DNA of 64,000 nt, from the NCBI GenBank assembly GCA_017311315.1, contig CM029626.1:28072672-28136671 (forward strand), given 5' to 3'. The position numbers and the translations under genes are program-made. Shown here in pieces: positions 22,644 to 34,450 of this stretch; the stretch's first letter is position 1; every line of letters begins with the position of its first letter. The notes beneath the pieces were generated by a model. That model ran no database searches. It was not told where the DNA came from and was given only the letters and a program-made list of their open reading frames with translations. This DNA comes from Dendrocalamus latiflorus (taxonomy: Eukaryota > Streptophyta > Magnoliopsida > Poales > Poaceae).

Positions 22644-25600
22644 CTTTGGCTAATGGGTCTTCAACCCGTTACACCCGCTAAGTCTCGAATGGAACCGGCC
22701 TCCACTCGTGTAGCTTTGCGTTTTTACCGAAACGCCCCTCCTGCACCTTCCGGGAAGCTTCCACGTTCCTTGTCATCCAAGCCTTGCAACCACCTCGAGT
22801 CTCCGCTGTCTTCGACACCTCCGACCGTTCTGACCTCGGCACCACCTGCGCCTAGACCGGTCCTCCGTGCTTCGCCACGACTCCACCTCGATGTCCTGCA
22901 GCCATCACAAACAAGAAATACATCAAATAGTACCGCTGGACACATGTAAGCATAAAAGTATCAATGAATCATACTTACTCATAAAGGAGCCCAAACCTGT
23001 TGAATCAAGAAATAAGCATTCTAATCGCTTCGACCAAGTTTGACCAAGTCCAACCAAGTCAATTGCACCACGCAACGACATGGTCCGAACCACACAAACC
23101 AAACTCGACTTTCCTAAACCGACGTTAATTACTCATCACACACATGGGATCAAAACCACATGGTCTCTCACATTTTTTTCCTCCCCCGGCCCGCTTCCAT
23201 TTTTCCTTTCCCGACCTGTTTTCTTTTTTTCCGGCCCGTCCGGCCCGCTTCTTCTTTCCCCTAGCCGTTGGCCTAGCTGCCTTCGTCTCTTTCCTTTCTC
23301 CATTTCTTCCTCCTCTATTCCTGGCTCTCGCTCGCCCAGGTCACTGGCCCAGCCCCATGCGCCGGCCGCGCCCACCAGCTACCACTACCCCGGTTCCGCC
23401 TCAACTTCCGTCCGGCCAACCACTTCCCTGGCCTTCGGCCCACCTCAGTGCCTTCCTTTCCATGCCTCCCTCAACTCCTAGCGACGACCGGTCCGAAGCC
23501 GCCGCCCCAGCATTGTGCCACGAAGTCACGCTCACCCGAGGCGTTGACCCAGTAGGCATTGCTTCCTGCGAATCCTGTTGTCGGCCATCCCCTCGCCATC
23601 TTATCGCACGACCCTGCGCCCGCCTGCACGTGAGATGCTCGCCATCAACGACAACAGCGCCGCCACAGCGTGCTAGCTCGCCGGCTCTAAGAAGCCCAAA
23701 GCGGCTAAACCCCTCTGTGCTGCACCGGCCGCCACTGCCTCCACGCCGTCCCGCCTCTCTAGCGAAGCCTCTACAAAACCAACCACGTCATGGTGTCCCC
23801 CAGTCGCCTCCTCTCTCCTCCCTCGAGTAATTGAACTCTGGCACCCTCAGCTCGCGCACGACCAATCTTCCTCGCCTCTGGCCAAAACCGCCATTTTCAT
23901 CTCCATCCCCTCCTTGGGCAATCTCTCCCCAATTCTGCACGGCGAGAGCACCTCCTTGGTACCCCGAAGCCCCCCAACTGCCGGCCGACGTCCTCCGTCG
24001 CCCGAGCTCTACCTCCACAAGAGCCATCCAGCGTCGCCACCCGTGCTTATCGCTGGAATCCCTCCTCGTGCCCCTAGTTTCTCTGACCCCCTTGGTGAGC
24101 TCCTTACGCCTCTCTTATACTCATGCTCAACCTATTTCGCTCTCCCCTCTCCCCGGCGACCACACCCCATTCGGCCTCCCCCGCCGTCCGCTCTCCACCG
24201 CTGCTGGCCCGCCATAGCGCCTCCTAGCCGGAGCCGCCACCCCTAGTGGAATCCTTGCCTCGGGGAGTTCCCGTTTTGCTGATCGCTGCCACCTCCCCGA
24301 CTATTCCCCGCAAGCGGCGCCGCCCAGCCCGTGTGCCCCTAATCATCTGTTTCACCCTTTCTTTCGTCTTCTGTGAACAGAGCCCCTCCCTCTCTCAGTG
24401 TATTATCCGATGACTTATGGGCCCAGCTAGTAAGTGTCTCCAAATTCTTGTATGCATTCTTTGGTATATGACTAACTTATAAATTAATATTGTATAAAAA
24501 CTCAAACGAACAATCTTATAAAATCTGAGTTGAAAACAAAATGGGATCAAGAATTTAATTGTGAGATTAAACTAAAAGGGTTATGAAACTAAATTAAAAT
24601 TTTAACCCTGGTTCATTACATGCAAATAGAGAATAATGAACTAATCCTCATATAAGATTAGTAAAGCAAGATTATGCCATGAACTATTCCCCATATGACA
24701 AGTAAGTTTCTTGGACTCAATGAATGTTAATATTAAAGTTTAATATGTGAAACTAATTGATGGAGTTTATAAATTAGTAATGCTATCTAACCCTAATTCA
24801 TTGCTAACTGAATTAGCAAGATAATTACTTTGGAATTAACTAATGCAAGAAGTTAAAAACGCATGTCTTCATAAATTGGGACTTGAAGCTTTATAAACAT
24901 AATTTCAATACTCTCAAATTCTATCGTCAAACAAATCAAATAGTAATGTCACATCCTATCGAAAGCTCGAGTAATCTAAATATTATGTCATGTCTTTATC
25001 TCCATATCTAAATCTATTATTGCAAACTAAGTAAATTAATTTAGCAAGTTTGTGCCACATAAAACAATGATCATAAACTGCTCATCTCTAAAATCATGTG
25101 ACCTTTCTTTAAATAGTGCTTAAAATAATTGTTAGTAAAACATTCCCATATTTACCTGTAAAATGCCAAAATTTAAATGAAGGGTCACCTCATAATTCTT
25201 TAAAATATTCTCAAAATAATTGGAAATCAACTGTCAAGGCTAGCGTTTGTGGAAAATGGAGTCCGACTACGCTAACCTGTGGTGGACATCCCGCACAACC
25301 TATAGAAGTAACCCCATAGGAGTGAGATGCTAAAGGGCGAGGAATTGTAAAGGCCTCGTGACAATTTCTCAATCTACATGTCCAAGGAATCATGTGGGCC
25401 CATCGAGCTGATTGTTTCTTGTGGGTAAAGATGTACAATTTCTGCAGAGTATACAACTATTCGAACAGCTGTGCCCACGGTCAAGGGCGGACATGGAAAT
25501 CTTCCTCGAGTTAGTTCTATTTCAAAACTTTTGAGGGTGGGAAGAAAACTGTCAGGCGGATGTAAACCTGACTTTGGAAATTTCCTGGAAGGATGTACTC

Positions 25601-26224
25601 CAGTGTTAATAATGAGGTGGAAGTAACTTGATGATCAAAAGCATATATGGATGGAACCATGTAATCGGTGGATGGAACTTACACCGCTATTAATACTGCA
25701 CAATTTCAAACTCTTTAAAGCATGTTTGTAAAACGCCAAGTCATACGAATTTTAATTATGATTATTGTAAATGTTGCTTTAAGCAAATAAAAGAACCTCA
25801 AGCCTCACTTGACAGCCTTGCATCTATTATTATTTGCATTCTGTGTGGTGGCTTGCTAGTACCGTTGTACTCATTGTTGCTCACTTACCATTATTCAGTC
25901 AAAAAGAAAAAGAAGATCAAGCCCTATGGTGCCTTAAGGGGATTGAAAGAGCTGGAAGATGAAGAGGACAAGAACTACGTCGTGAACTCCAGTTGGCTGC
26001 CTATGGGAAAGTCCTGAGGGTTGCACTTTAGTGAAGTTTTCGCTGCTGCATTTTATTGATTTTGGCCTGATCAGCCCATGAGTAAGTTATTACTGTATTA
26101 TCTATGCTTCCGCATGATATGTTTTTGATATACAATAATGTTTCTATGAGCACTATCTACTAATTCAGAGAATAGTGTGGTGGAATCATAGAGGATTCTA
26201 GGTTGCTAAACCTGGGGTCCGACA

Positions 26225-26549
26225 GTGGCATGTGGTTTCCTTGGAACACAAGGAACCATGGTGAAATGTTGAAGCGTCTGACGAATGCAGTGATTTTGGA
26301 CAGAGATGTAGCAGTTGACTTGTTGCATGCCTATAAGAATAGAGCAACTAGCGTCCGGTTGTGAATGACACCAAATGGATGGCACTACCGAGAGGCAAGA
26401 TCAATACTGATGTGGCCTTGTATGCAGCTGAACATCAAGGTTCTTCAGATGTGATGGGAGGGCGGTTTTTTGATTGCCCGAACTAGGTGGTACACTTACT
26501 CGCAAGCGGCGCAGTTTTCTTTAAAACACAAGGGACCATGGTGAAATGT
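26225..26549 (+). pseudogene. RNase H-like (RVT_3/LINE-type) fragment, unit 1, first part
   Basis: This resumes the tandem-unit sequence interrupted at 1037. It is homologous to 62480-62830, where the frame is clearest: WTALPRGKINTDVALYA, then GGAVF, then TAEALAW. In RVT_3 RNase H-like domains these correspond to the stretches holding the first catalytic Asp and the Glu. Several stops and shifts are present. It is interrupted at 26549 by copia element 2 and continues at 35781. I infer a decayed LINE-like reverse transcriptase tail; a domesticated RNase H-like protein is possible but there is no intact frame. Confidence 0.5.
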
Positions 26550-28937
26550 TGTGAGACCATGTGACAGTCGTGTATATTGGTGATGATGAATAATTGATAT
26601 TTGATTTTATTGGAATTTACATTTGTGAAAGTTCTGATCGATACACTTCTTTACTTTAGTTTTCAGGGTAGCATTACGACCACAGTAGTCGCTCAAGGTA
26701 GATCGACCACGGCAGTCGCTCAATGCATGTTGACCATGACTGGTTTTGACTACGTTTGGTAGTCGGTGATCAGAACGACCTTATATCGTTGGTCCAAACA
26801 GCTCTGTGCTGCTGGTCCGAACAGCTTTGTCATTAGCAAACTTCGACTATGTTAGACTTCGGCCATGTTTGATGTCGACCACGTCAAACTTTGACCATGT
26901 TCGATCTTGACCACGGCAATTCAACCATGGTATTTTGACTTCGTCATTCTTTAATCACGACCTTTCGACCACAGAGAATCGAATACGGCAGAACAACCAT
27001 ACTTGGTCAAAGATGGTAAGTTATAGTACTTTTCGATAGTCATAGCTATAGTACCATATCTATGGTCATAGCTAAAGTAACTGGTCAATAATCATAGACT
27101 TTGCTGATTGATACTAGATAATCGTAAACTTTACTAGTCAGTGGTCTTATACTTTGTGATCGGTAGTCATAGACTTGCGGTCGGAAGTCGAAAAGTTTGT
27201 GATCGATTGCTGTAGACTTTTTGGTCTGTACTCGTAGCTTCATGGTTAGTATGAGTGCTTCAATTTTTGCTATCTTCGAGTACTTCGAGTACTTGTGTTA
27301 GGCTAGCGGTATGACTGGCTGGTGGTGATTGGTGAATAGTACTCAAAGCATTCGATATTTAGAAGATGGAAGTACTCGGTGGCCAAATGGTCTCAGTACT
27401 TGGTAGTCAAAAGACTCAGTACTCGATAGTCGAAAGGACTCGGTACTCAATAGTCATGTTTTTCGTGATTGTGGTTAGCGGTCAGTTGTCGTAGGTGTTG
27501 CGATCAATTGTCAAAGACTTGTGGTGTGTGGTTGGTATTCGATTGTTCTGTGGTCGGTAGCGATGCTTATTATTCTCGAGTGTTTTTAGCTAAGCGATGG
27601 TATTTCTCGAGTACTTGTTGTTTTTGAGTACTTGATGAGCTAGCAGTCGTATTGAGTGTTCTAAGGCCGAGTTTTGGATAGCGATAGAATTGGTGGTCGT
27701 AATGAGCTGTCTGAAGTAGATTTCTAGATAGCGATGGGATGTGTGGTCATGGATGACCTATGTGATGCTGATGGTTGGTTAAAGATGTGGTTTGAGTGTG
27801 TGCGCTAATGATGGTCAAGTTGTGAAGAACTTGTGCTAGAAAACATTCTTTGTTCCTTGATATGTAGGTTGGCGTGGAGGCGACCATGGTCGGTGATGAG
27901 GACCGGGACTAGGATGAGGAAATATGAAGTCTAGGTGGTTGAGGATATCACGTGAGGTGGTCGGGCTCACACTTGAGCATATGGAGATCAAATGTGGTCA
28001 TTGGTGGAGAAGCTATGGGCGGTATGGTCTAGGAGGCTTCGACATGAGTGGTGATGATGCATGGAGAAGTTACAGGAGGTGTGGTCCTAGCAGCTTCAAC
28101 ACATGATGATGATGTGCGATGAAGATATAGGAGGAGTTGTCCTAGAGGCTTCGTCATGTGGTGAGATTGAAAACGTTATGGAAGGTGTCCATAATGGGAA
28201 GAATTAGAGATATTGGAAAACCCATGTTTGGAAGGGTTTCAGGTCCCTCAATTTTTGGAAGAGATAGGATTGCATGTCCAGATTATTATGGAGGCGGTTT
28301 GAGATGTCTGTGTTTGAAGTGAACATGGTTTAGGGATCCAGCATATAAAAGTAGGGGGGGCTAAGGGTTTGGCCGTGGCTTTGCAAGGCTTTTTGCGCTA
28401 GGGTTTTTAGGGGTACAATGAGGACGCTTTGTAGCCACAGAATACAATCCAGAAATAGTATATTAGATTTATTCCAAGAAAAGCTAGTCGGCATCTGCGA
28501 TATATTTCATGAGCATCGTTTTCTTGTGTTCTCGGCGACGGCATGCTAACACATTTTGATCTTGCGTAATATGAGCCTGGTGTTGTCTTCAGTGTGTTCT
28601 CTTTGAGCAGCTGAAGTTTCAAGCAGAGGTTGAAGCTTACGACCACACGCAAATGTGTTGTCTCATTGCCAGAACAATAGAGCAATAGATTGAGTGGTCA
28701 GAGCGATCAAGTGATAGAAGGTTCCGACTACGTACAAACTGGTTGCAAAGCAACTCTGAGCAGTCGTAACTTTCATCGAGCCTTGCATAGTTTGGCGAGC
28801 AGTCAAGCAGAGCATCTTGCAGTCGAATTTTACCTCTATAAGTTGCATTGTATTTCTGTTGGTTTGAGATTTGTTTTCAGGTGTCAATAAGAGACGACAA
28901 TCATTCCACCCCTCCTATTGCTATATACAATCCTACA
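26550..28937 (+). repeat. 5' LTR of copia element 2
   Basis: It runs from TGTGAGACCATG to CAATCCTACA, 2388 bp. It contains two degenerate arrays: TCGACCACGG-type words (about 26680-27000) and GGTCGTAGACTTT / ACTCGGTAGTC words (about 27010-27600). A TATA box lies at 28343-28350. The 3' LTR matches it but lacks some blocks (for example near 28470-28540). Confidence 0.85.
28343..28350 (+). promoter_or_regulatory. TATA box of copia element 2
   Basis: ATATAAAA lies about 590 bp before the LTR end and is conserved in the 3' LTR near 35258-35266. Confidence 0.5.
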
Positions 28938-28939
28938 AG

Positions 28940-28952
28940 TGGTATCAGAGTC
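28940..28952 (+). other. Primer binding site of copia element 2
   Basis: TGGTATCAGAGTC lies two bases after the LTR end. It differs in one base from the initiator Met-tRNA site common in plant copia elements. Confidence 0.85.
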
Positions 28953-28959
28953 AGTTACA

Positions 28960-30976
28960 ATGGCATCAAAGAGGTATGTGAACCATCCCGTCATGCTAGA
29001 TGGTATTGATTTTGCTTTTTGGAAGTATTGGATGCAAGCGTACATTGAAGCTCAGGGTAGTGAAGTTCGAAATAAGATTGCTAGACCGTATGATGTTCCT
29101 GTCACGGTTACGACTCTAAATAAAACAAATATTGACTTAAATGCTCAAGCTCGTAACCTGCTCTTTCAAGGAATTTCTCACAAAGAATTTAATCATGTAG
29201 CTCATATTTCATTTGTTCACTTAATCAGGAAAATTCATTGTGATTATCATGAAGGGACGACTAAGATTAAGAGAGTATGTAAGAATCTTTATCAAAAGGA
29301 GCTTGTATTTTGCTATGAAATCTTGTGAATCTATAGATGATATTTTTGCTCATTTTGAAAATATTTTGACTAATTTGCATGGAGTCAGTGTTATTCCTAC
29401 TGATAGAGATAATGCAACCAAAATTTTGAGGTCTTTAGGTTCCAAGTGGTTGATGGTTGTCACGATTATACATGAAACTATCGATCTAGATACTCTAACC
29501 ATAGATGATCAATACTCTAGATTGAAAACCTATGTGGTGGAAGTTTTGCCATTTAAGACTGGTAAATCTTCATCTTTAGCACTTGTGACTAACCCCATGT
29601 AGGCTGCATCATCGAGTACATTGTCTTGTGTTTTCTTGTCTGCTTTTTCAGAAGATCAGCTCGAGTAGCTCCCTGAAGAGGACTTGGTCTTAATCTCCTC
29701 ATGGTGATACAAGGCTCTCAACAATCTGAGGATGAGAAAGTGAGGTGGAGCTCCAGGTCAGATTAGATACTTTGAGTGTGACGAGTCAGGTCACATTAAG
29801 TTGGATTGTCCTAAGCCCAAAGAGAAAGTGGTCAAGGAAGACAAGAAGTATCATCGTCGACCATCCAAAAGTAACATCAAGAGTAGATCTTTCCGTCGCA
29901 AAATTGCTAAAAAAATTTCTCAACCATCGAGTGACTTGACTTGAGTGATGTAGATTTTGAGAGTTGTGACGATGACGACCACGACGATTTCACAGACATG
30001 TGATTCATGGCAAGTAACAATAGTGAAGATGACTATAGTGATTCAGATGAGGTAGGACCATCGTATGATCAGCTTGAAGATGGTTTAATTAAACTTGATA
30101 TTGAATTGAAAAAGATAAAAAAGAAATTGAAAAAAAATAATTGTCTTGTTGAAAGCTTAACTTCTGAAATTGATAGACTTAGAGCTGCTATTCCTGATAA
30201 TGAATCATGTAAGTCTTATCAAGTTTTACATTCTGAGTTAGAAACTGCTAGATCAATTAATGCATCAAATCTAGTTCAACTTAGTGATGTAATAGATAAA
30301 TTTGATGAATTAAAATTGGCATATGACTCTTGTGATGGAAAATTAAAATTGGCTAATGATGAAATTGAAAAGCTCAAGTCTAATTCTTCTAATGCTTGCT
30401 CTAAGTGTGATTTGCTCTAAGCTAGACTTAATTCATCTTAGTGATCTATTCAACAAATGCTTTACTATAAAATTCTTTCTTACTCTAATTGTTCTAAGCT
30501 TAATATTGAAATAGAAGCATTGACTAGACAATTTAATGAGTTTGCTGAAAAAGATAAATTTGCTAAGTCTAGTGCTTCTAAGAATTTAGTGAATGAACTG
30601 GTTAAGTGCTCATCATGTCCCACATTGGCTAAAGAGAATTTGTATCTTACGGACACCCTAGAGAGGTTTTCTTTTTGCGAGAAGAATTTGAATATGATCC
30701 TACACAAATCAAAAACAAGTGTAAAGAAACATGGTCTAAGATTTAATTTTGTTGAGTATGCAAAGAATTATCCTCCTAAGATTGTTAAGCTTCTTAAACT
30801 AGGAAAGATTGAAGTAAACTTTAAGCCAAAACCAATTGTGTTTAAGTATGCTGGTATAGCAAAGGACCCCTCTACTAAAGTGGGTTTTGTGAAGCCAATA
30901 GATATGACTTCTCATCAAGTCAAGTAGCAATGCACTCATTGTGGTAGAGATGGTCATGTGGTTCAATTTTGCTTTT
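28960..30976 (+). pseudogene. Copia element 2 gag (broken)
   Basis: The start ATG at 28960 opens MASKRYVNHPVMLDGIDFAFW. The UBN2-type gag core follows, with CDYHEGTTKIKRV, but the frame shifts near 29310 and a stop occurs at 29602. A degenerate knuckle at about 29760-29817 (YFECDESGHIKLDC) has lost its first Cys. A long acidic coiled-coil part follows (30007-30420 and 30457-30927), and a second knuckle THCGRDGHVVQFC lies at 30930-30975 after an in-frame stop. The order matches copia element 1 gag, so the two are related families. Confidence 0.8.
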
Positions 30977-32440
30977 AAAAAGCTAAGAAAGAAAAGAGAA
31001 CAAATTAAGAAAGCATTCTTAAGTGGAAATTGTGCAAGCTCCCAGCTGTTACTTTGCTCCCTCTAACCGATCATTTGCAAGTGTTCGCTCTACTCTCCTG
31101 AATCAATCATCGGTTGGTTCGGGAGTTTTTGCAACATGACCGGTTGGATCAGCTTTTACACATGGTCAGAACAGCGTGGTCGGATCAACATTACAACCAG
31201 CGTTTCATTGACCAGTGTTTCAACTAGTGCGTTCTACTCAATCAGACTGGTCAACCGTCAGGCCAAGCATGCCAGCTTTTCCCGTGGTCAGAATAGTATG
31301 GTCAGACCAGAACTTCGACCAGTGTTCCAATGACCAGTGTTTCGACTAGTGAGCTATACTCGATCAGACCAGTTTTACAAAGGCGATTCGACCATCCCGT
31401 GGTTAGACCAACTTTTCAACAACCATCTGGTCGGAAACTTGCAGAGGCTAATTCTTCACTTAAATCTTTGCCATTGCCTGCTGCTTCTTCTGTTTGTCGT
31501 GTGTCATAGTACTGGATTTCTAAATCTTATTTCACTAACCCCAATACTGTGAGACTGACGCCTTCTGTGATGTAAGACCAGCTAACGCAGGATGAAGAAC
31601 ATGCGCTTGATTGGGTTCCAGTCTTTTTACATCAACTTGACTTGAACATTTGATGGTTCTTCACTCTTTTTGATGGTGTCCAAGTTTCATCTACTGGTTA
31701 GACCATGTGGAAAAGGAGATGTTATCCTACAAGTGGTCTTTTTATAAGTGGTCTTTTAGTTCTTTTCTCAGATTGCTCGTTTTGACTCTTAACTGCTTGT
31801 TCCTTCTCAATTTGCTCTTTTGTTGAGTGAGATGGGATTATCCTGAGTGGGAGCTTTGTGTTTAAAAGTTTTGTTTCTTGTACTTATCAGCTAATACATC
31901 AAGTCTATGTCTTTGAAATCAAATAATGAGAAGTAGAGCTATCTTTATCATATTTATCCATATACTATGTAGCTTTGATCATGACAAGTTGTAATTAAAT
32001 TTTGTCAACCTAAACAAACAATATGGCAAGGCTGAATTCCTTGGCTATGTTTTGATTAGAGTAATTACTTTTTGAGATTTGTCATGTTTAAATACCTAGT
32101 TAAATCCTAAGTCTACATCAAGTCTATGTTTGAGCCATTCCAGTTCATTCTTGAATCACTTTTAGCTTGTCTATAAATACATGTGCAAATTATGATAAAA
32201 TTGCTAATTATATATGCATCTCAACAATTCTCTCTCACGATATGGCTTGCCATTACACTAGGCATGAACTTGGGGGGGGGGGAGTTTTCACTTGGCATGA
32301 TCGATTAGATAAGGCTTGGGGGGAGTTTTCTGAGCTCTTCTATGCTTTCTGCTGTGGTATGTGGCTTCTTTTGGCTGTGGTCAGTTTCTTTTGCAAATTT
32401 TCTCATTCAACAATTTTTTAGGTATTGCCAGTGTATTCAT
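30977..32440 (+). other. Internal non-coding region of copia element 2
   Basis: I find no protease, integrase or polymerase motif on either strand. The first ~550 bp read as a degenerate Trp/Ser/Arg-rich gag tail with stops. The rest is AT-rich and includes a 12-base G run at about 32272-32283 and the repeated word GGGGGGAGTTTTC/ACTTGGCATGA. Confidence 0.6.
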
Positions 32441-32452
32441 CAAGAGGAAGAT
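32441..32452 (+). other. Polypurine tract of copia element 2
   Basis: CAAGAGGAAGAT lies directly before the 3' LTR and would prime plus-strand synthesis. Confidence 0.6.
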
Positions 32453-33245
32453 TGTGAGACGATATGATGGTGTGCATGTTGGTGATGATGAATAATTGAC
32501 ATTTGGTTTTATTGGAATTTGCATTTGTGAAAATTTTGGTTGATGTGCTTCTTTTCTTGAGTTTTCAGGGCAGCATTATGACCACAACAGTCGCTTAATG
32601 CAGATTGACCACGGTAGTCACTCAATGCATGTCGACCACGGCTGGCTTCGACCACGTTTGGTAGTCGGTGGTCCAAACGGCGTTGCATCGTTGGTCCGAA
32701 CTACTCTGTGCAAGGTGGTTAGAACGACTTTGTGCTATTAGCAGACTTCGACCATGTCAGACTTCGACCATGTTCAATCTCGATTACATCAAGCTTCGAC
32801 CATGGCAACCCGACCGTGGTATTTCGGCCTTGTTATTCTTTGATCATGACATTTCAACTACGGAGCATCGAATACAGCAGAATGACCATACCTAGTCAAA
32901 GATGGTAAGTTATAGTACTTTTCGATGGTCGTAGCTACAGTACCATATCTATGGTCATAGTTACAATAACTAGTCGATAGTAGCAGACTTTGCTAGTCGA
33001 TACTCGATAGTCGTAGACTTTATTGGTCGGTGGTCTGAGGCTTTATGATCGGTAGTCGTAGACTTTATGATCAGTTGTCGTGGGCTTCATGGTCTATACT
33101 CATAGACTTCATGGTCCGTACGAGTGCTTCAATTCTTGCTATCTTCAAGTACTTCGAGTATTCGTGTCAGGCCAGCGATATGACTAGCTGGTGGTGATCG
33201 GTGAACAGTACTTGAAGGTTTCGGTACTCAGAAGATGGAAGTACT

Positions 33246-34450
33246 TGTTAGAATTAATCTTGATGATTGGTAACCCACGGCCAAAGCATAGTGGTCAAAG
33301 TCATGGTCGAAGCCACAAACAAAGCAGTAGTCAAAGCTACGAAAGTCAAAGTCAGAGGTCCTGAGTACTGTACACCGAGTACTGTAGCTAAGACGAAGGT
33401 AGTCGAAGACTTTGTGTACGTGAGAAGCCATGGTCCGTACCAACAAGGGATAGTACAGAAATATTGACCTGTTGTCCATCGACTACGCCTTTCGGCCTGA
33501 TCTTAGGCCTTGACTCACCCTCCATGGACGAACCTTGCGGAGGAGTCAAAACATCGAGATGATCACCATGGTCAAAGCTTCGAGTTGATGCACCGTGATC
33601 TAGCATCAAGATGATGCGTCGTGGTCGAAGCAGCAGCCAGAACTTTGAGAACCTGGTCGGTGCTCAGATGTGGTCATAGCAACGTGGTCATGGACAATGT
33701 AGCAATTGGTACTCATAAGGACATTATAGCAGTTGGTACTCGAAGAACACTATAGCAGTCTATACTCGAAAGAACACTGTAGCAGTCGGTACTCGGAAGG
33801 ATACTGTAGCCGTTGGTGCATTTAAGTGCGAGAGAAGTCAGAAGATGAAGTAGTCGTAGCCGTGTGAAGTGGTCGTAGTCGTGAGAAGCGGTCGTAGACA
33901 TGAGAAGTAGTCTCGTGCAGATCATGAAGAGATTCCAAAAGGCATGAGAATAGATCCTAGTGTAGTTAGTGGGAAAATGTTGGCCGTAATCTTGACTTGG
34001 TTAGTTTAGCATGTCAAGTTTGCAATACATGCGTGCGTGTGCACGGTGTGGTGTGGATTTGTCACGATTGGCTACATGCATGTGCTAGCGATGCGTGTGT
34101 GAGTAGATTAGTTAGAGTCAGCTAGTGGTAAAGATGATTAGCAAAAGAATCGGTCATGCAGTTGGCCATGCATGCGTTGGAGAGTTGGTGGAGTTTGTGC
34201 GTGAGTGCATAAAGGCAGAACGTGCATGTGCACACACAGGTCATGTGAGTCAGTTAGTTGCTAGCTATGTGTATAAATATAGCATTTCGTAGTGAATGAA
34301 AGTGGTGGCTGACAGAATGCCCAATACCACTTATAAGATTATTACTTTAGGGCTTGCATAAGGGTAGCCCGTAGGGTTAGGTGCCCAACTCACTTGGACC
34401 TGTGGCCTAGAAAGTGAAACCTGGTTGGACCTCAGGGGTCCGATCTGACA
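33246..34450 (+). repeat. Solo LTR inside the 3' LTR of copia element 2
   Basis: It starts TGTTAGAATTAATC, ends GGTCCGATCTGACA and is flanked by GTACT at 33241-33245 and 34451-34455. The 5' LTR of the host shows the site without the insertion. It has a TATA box GTATAAATA near 34271-34279 and a 3' part ending CCTCAGGGGTCCGATC. Its left half uses the same vocabulary as its host LTR (GGTCGAAG, GAGTACTGTAG, GGTCGTAG). Confidence 0.85.
34271..34279 (+). promoter_or_regulatory. TATA box of the 1.2-kb solo LTR
   Basis: GTATAAATA lies about 170 bp before the LTR end. It could drive outward transcription towards the kinase unit on the right, though nothing in the sequence shows that it does. Confidence 0.4.

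Larger units (their letters stand above)
15130..23018 (-). repeat. 5' LTR of copia element 1, split by a CACTA element
   Basis: The LTR consists of 15130-15392 and 21630-23018. Removing the CACTA element and one AGG duplication leaves 1649 bp, equal to the 3' LTR, with only scattered differences. The small divergence between the LTRs suggests that the copia insertion is fairly recent. The CACTA element must be younger than the copia insertion because the 3' LTR lacks it. Confidence 0.85.
1038..26224 (+). repeat. Outer gypsy-type solo LTR, split by nested insertions
   Basis: The LTR begins TATAACATCCC (a TG start degraded to TA) and ends GGGGTCCGACA. It is flanked by the 5-bp duplication GTGGC at 1033-1037 and 26225-26229. 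The uninterrupted version of the host sequence is visible at 62475-62490, which confirms the insertion site. Only 1038-1516 and 23019-26224 belong to this LTR (about 3.7 kb). The rest is a copia element and its own passengers. It has an AT-rich left end, a GC-rich middle (23190-24380) and a right part with a conserved double palindrome near 25458-25490, as in the two other long LTRs here. The GC-rich middle gives long open frames on both strands that I take as non-coding. No internal domain of this element is present, hence solo LTR. Confidence 0.8.

Noticed and set aside
23080..24246. Long plus-strand open frames (133, 228, 128 and 110 codons)
   Set aside because: Pro/Ser/Arg-rich translations of the GC-rich middle of the outer LTR, overlapping in different frames. 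No start context, splice context or motif.
32268..32285. G run as a quadruplex or replication signal
   Set aside because: It is a single homopolymer run inside the internal filler of copia element 2, with no other support.
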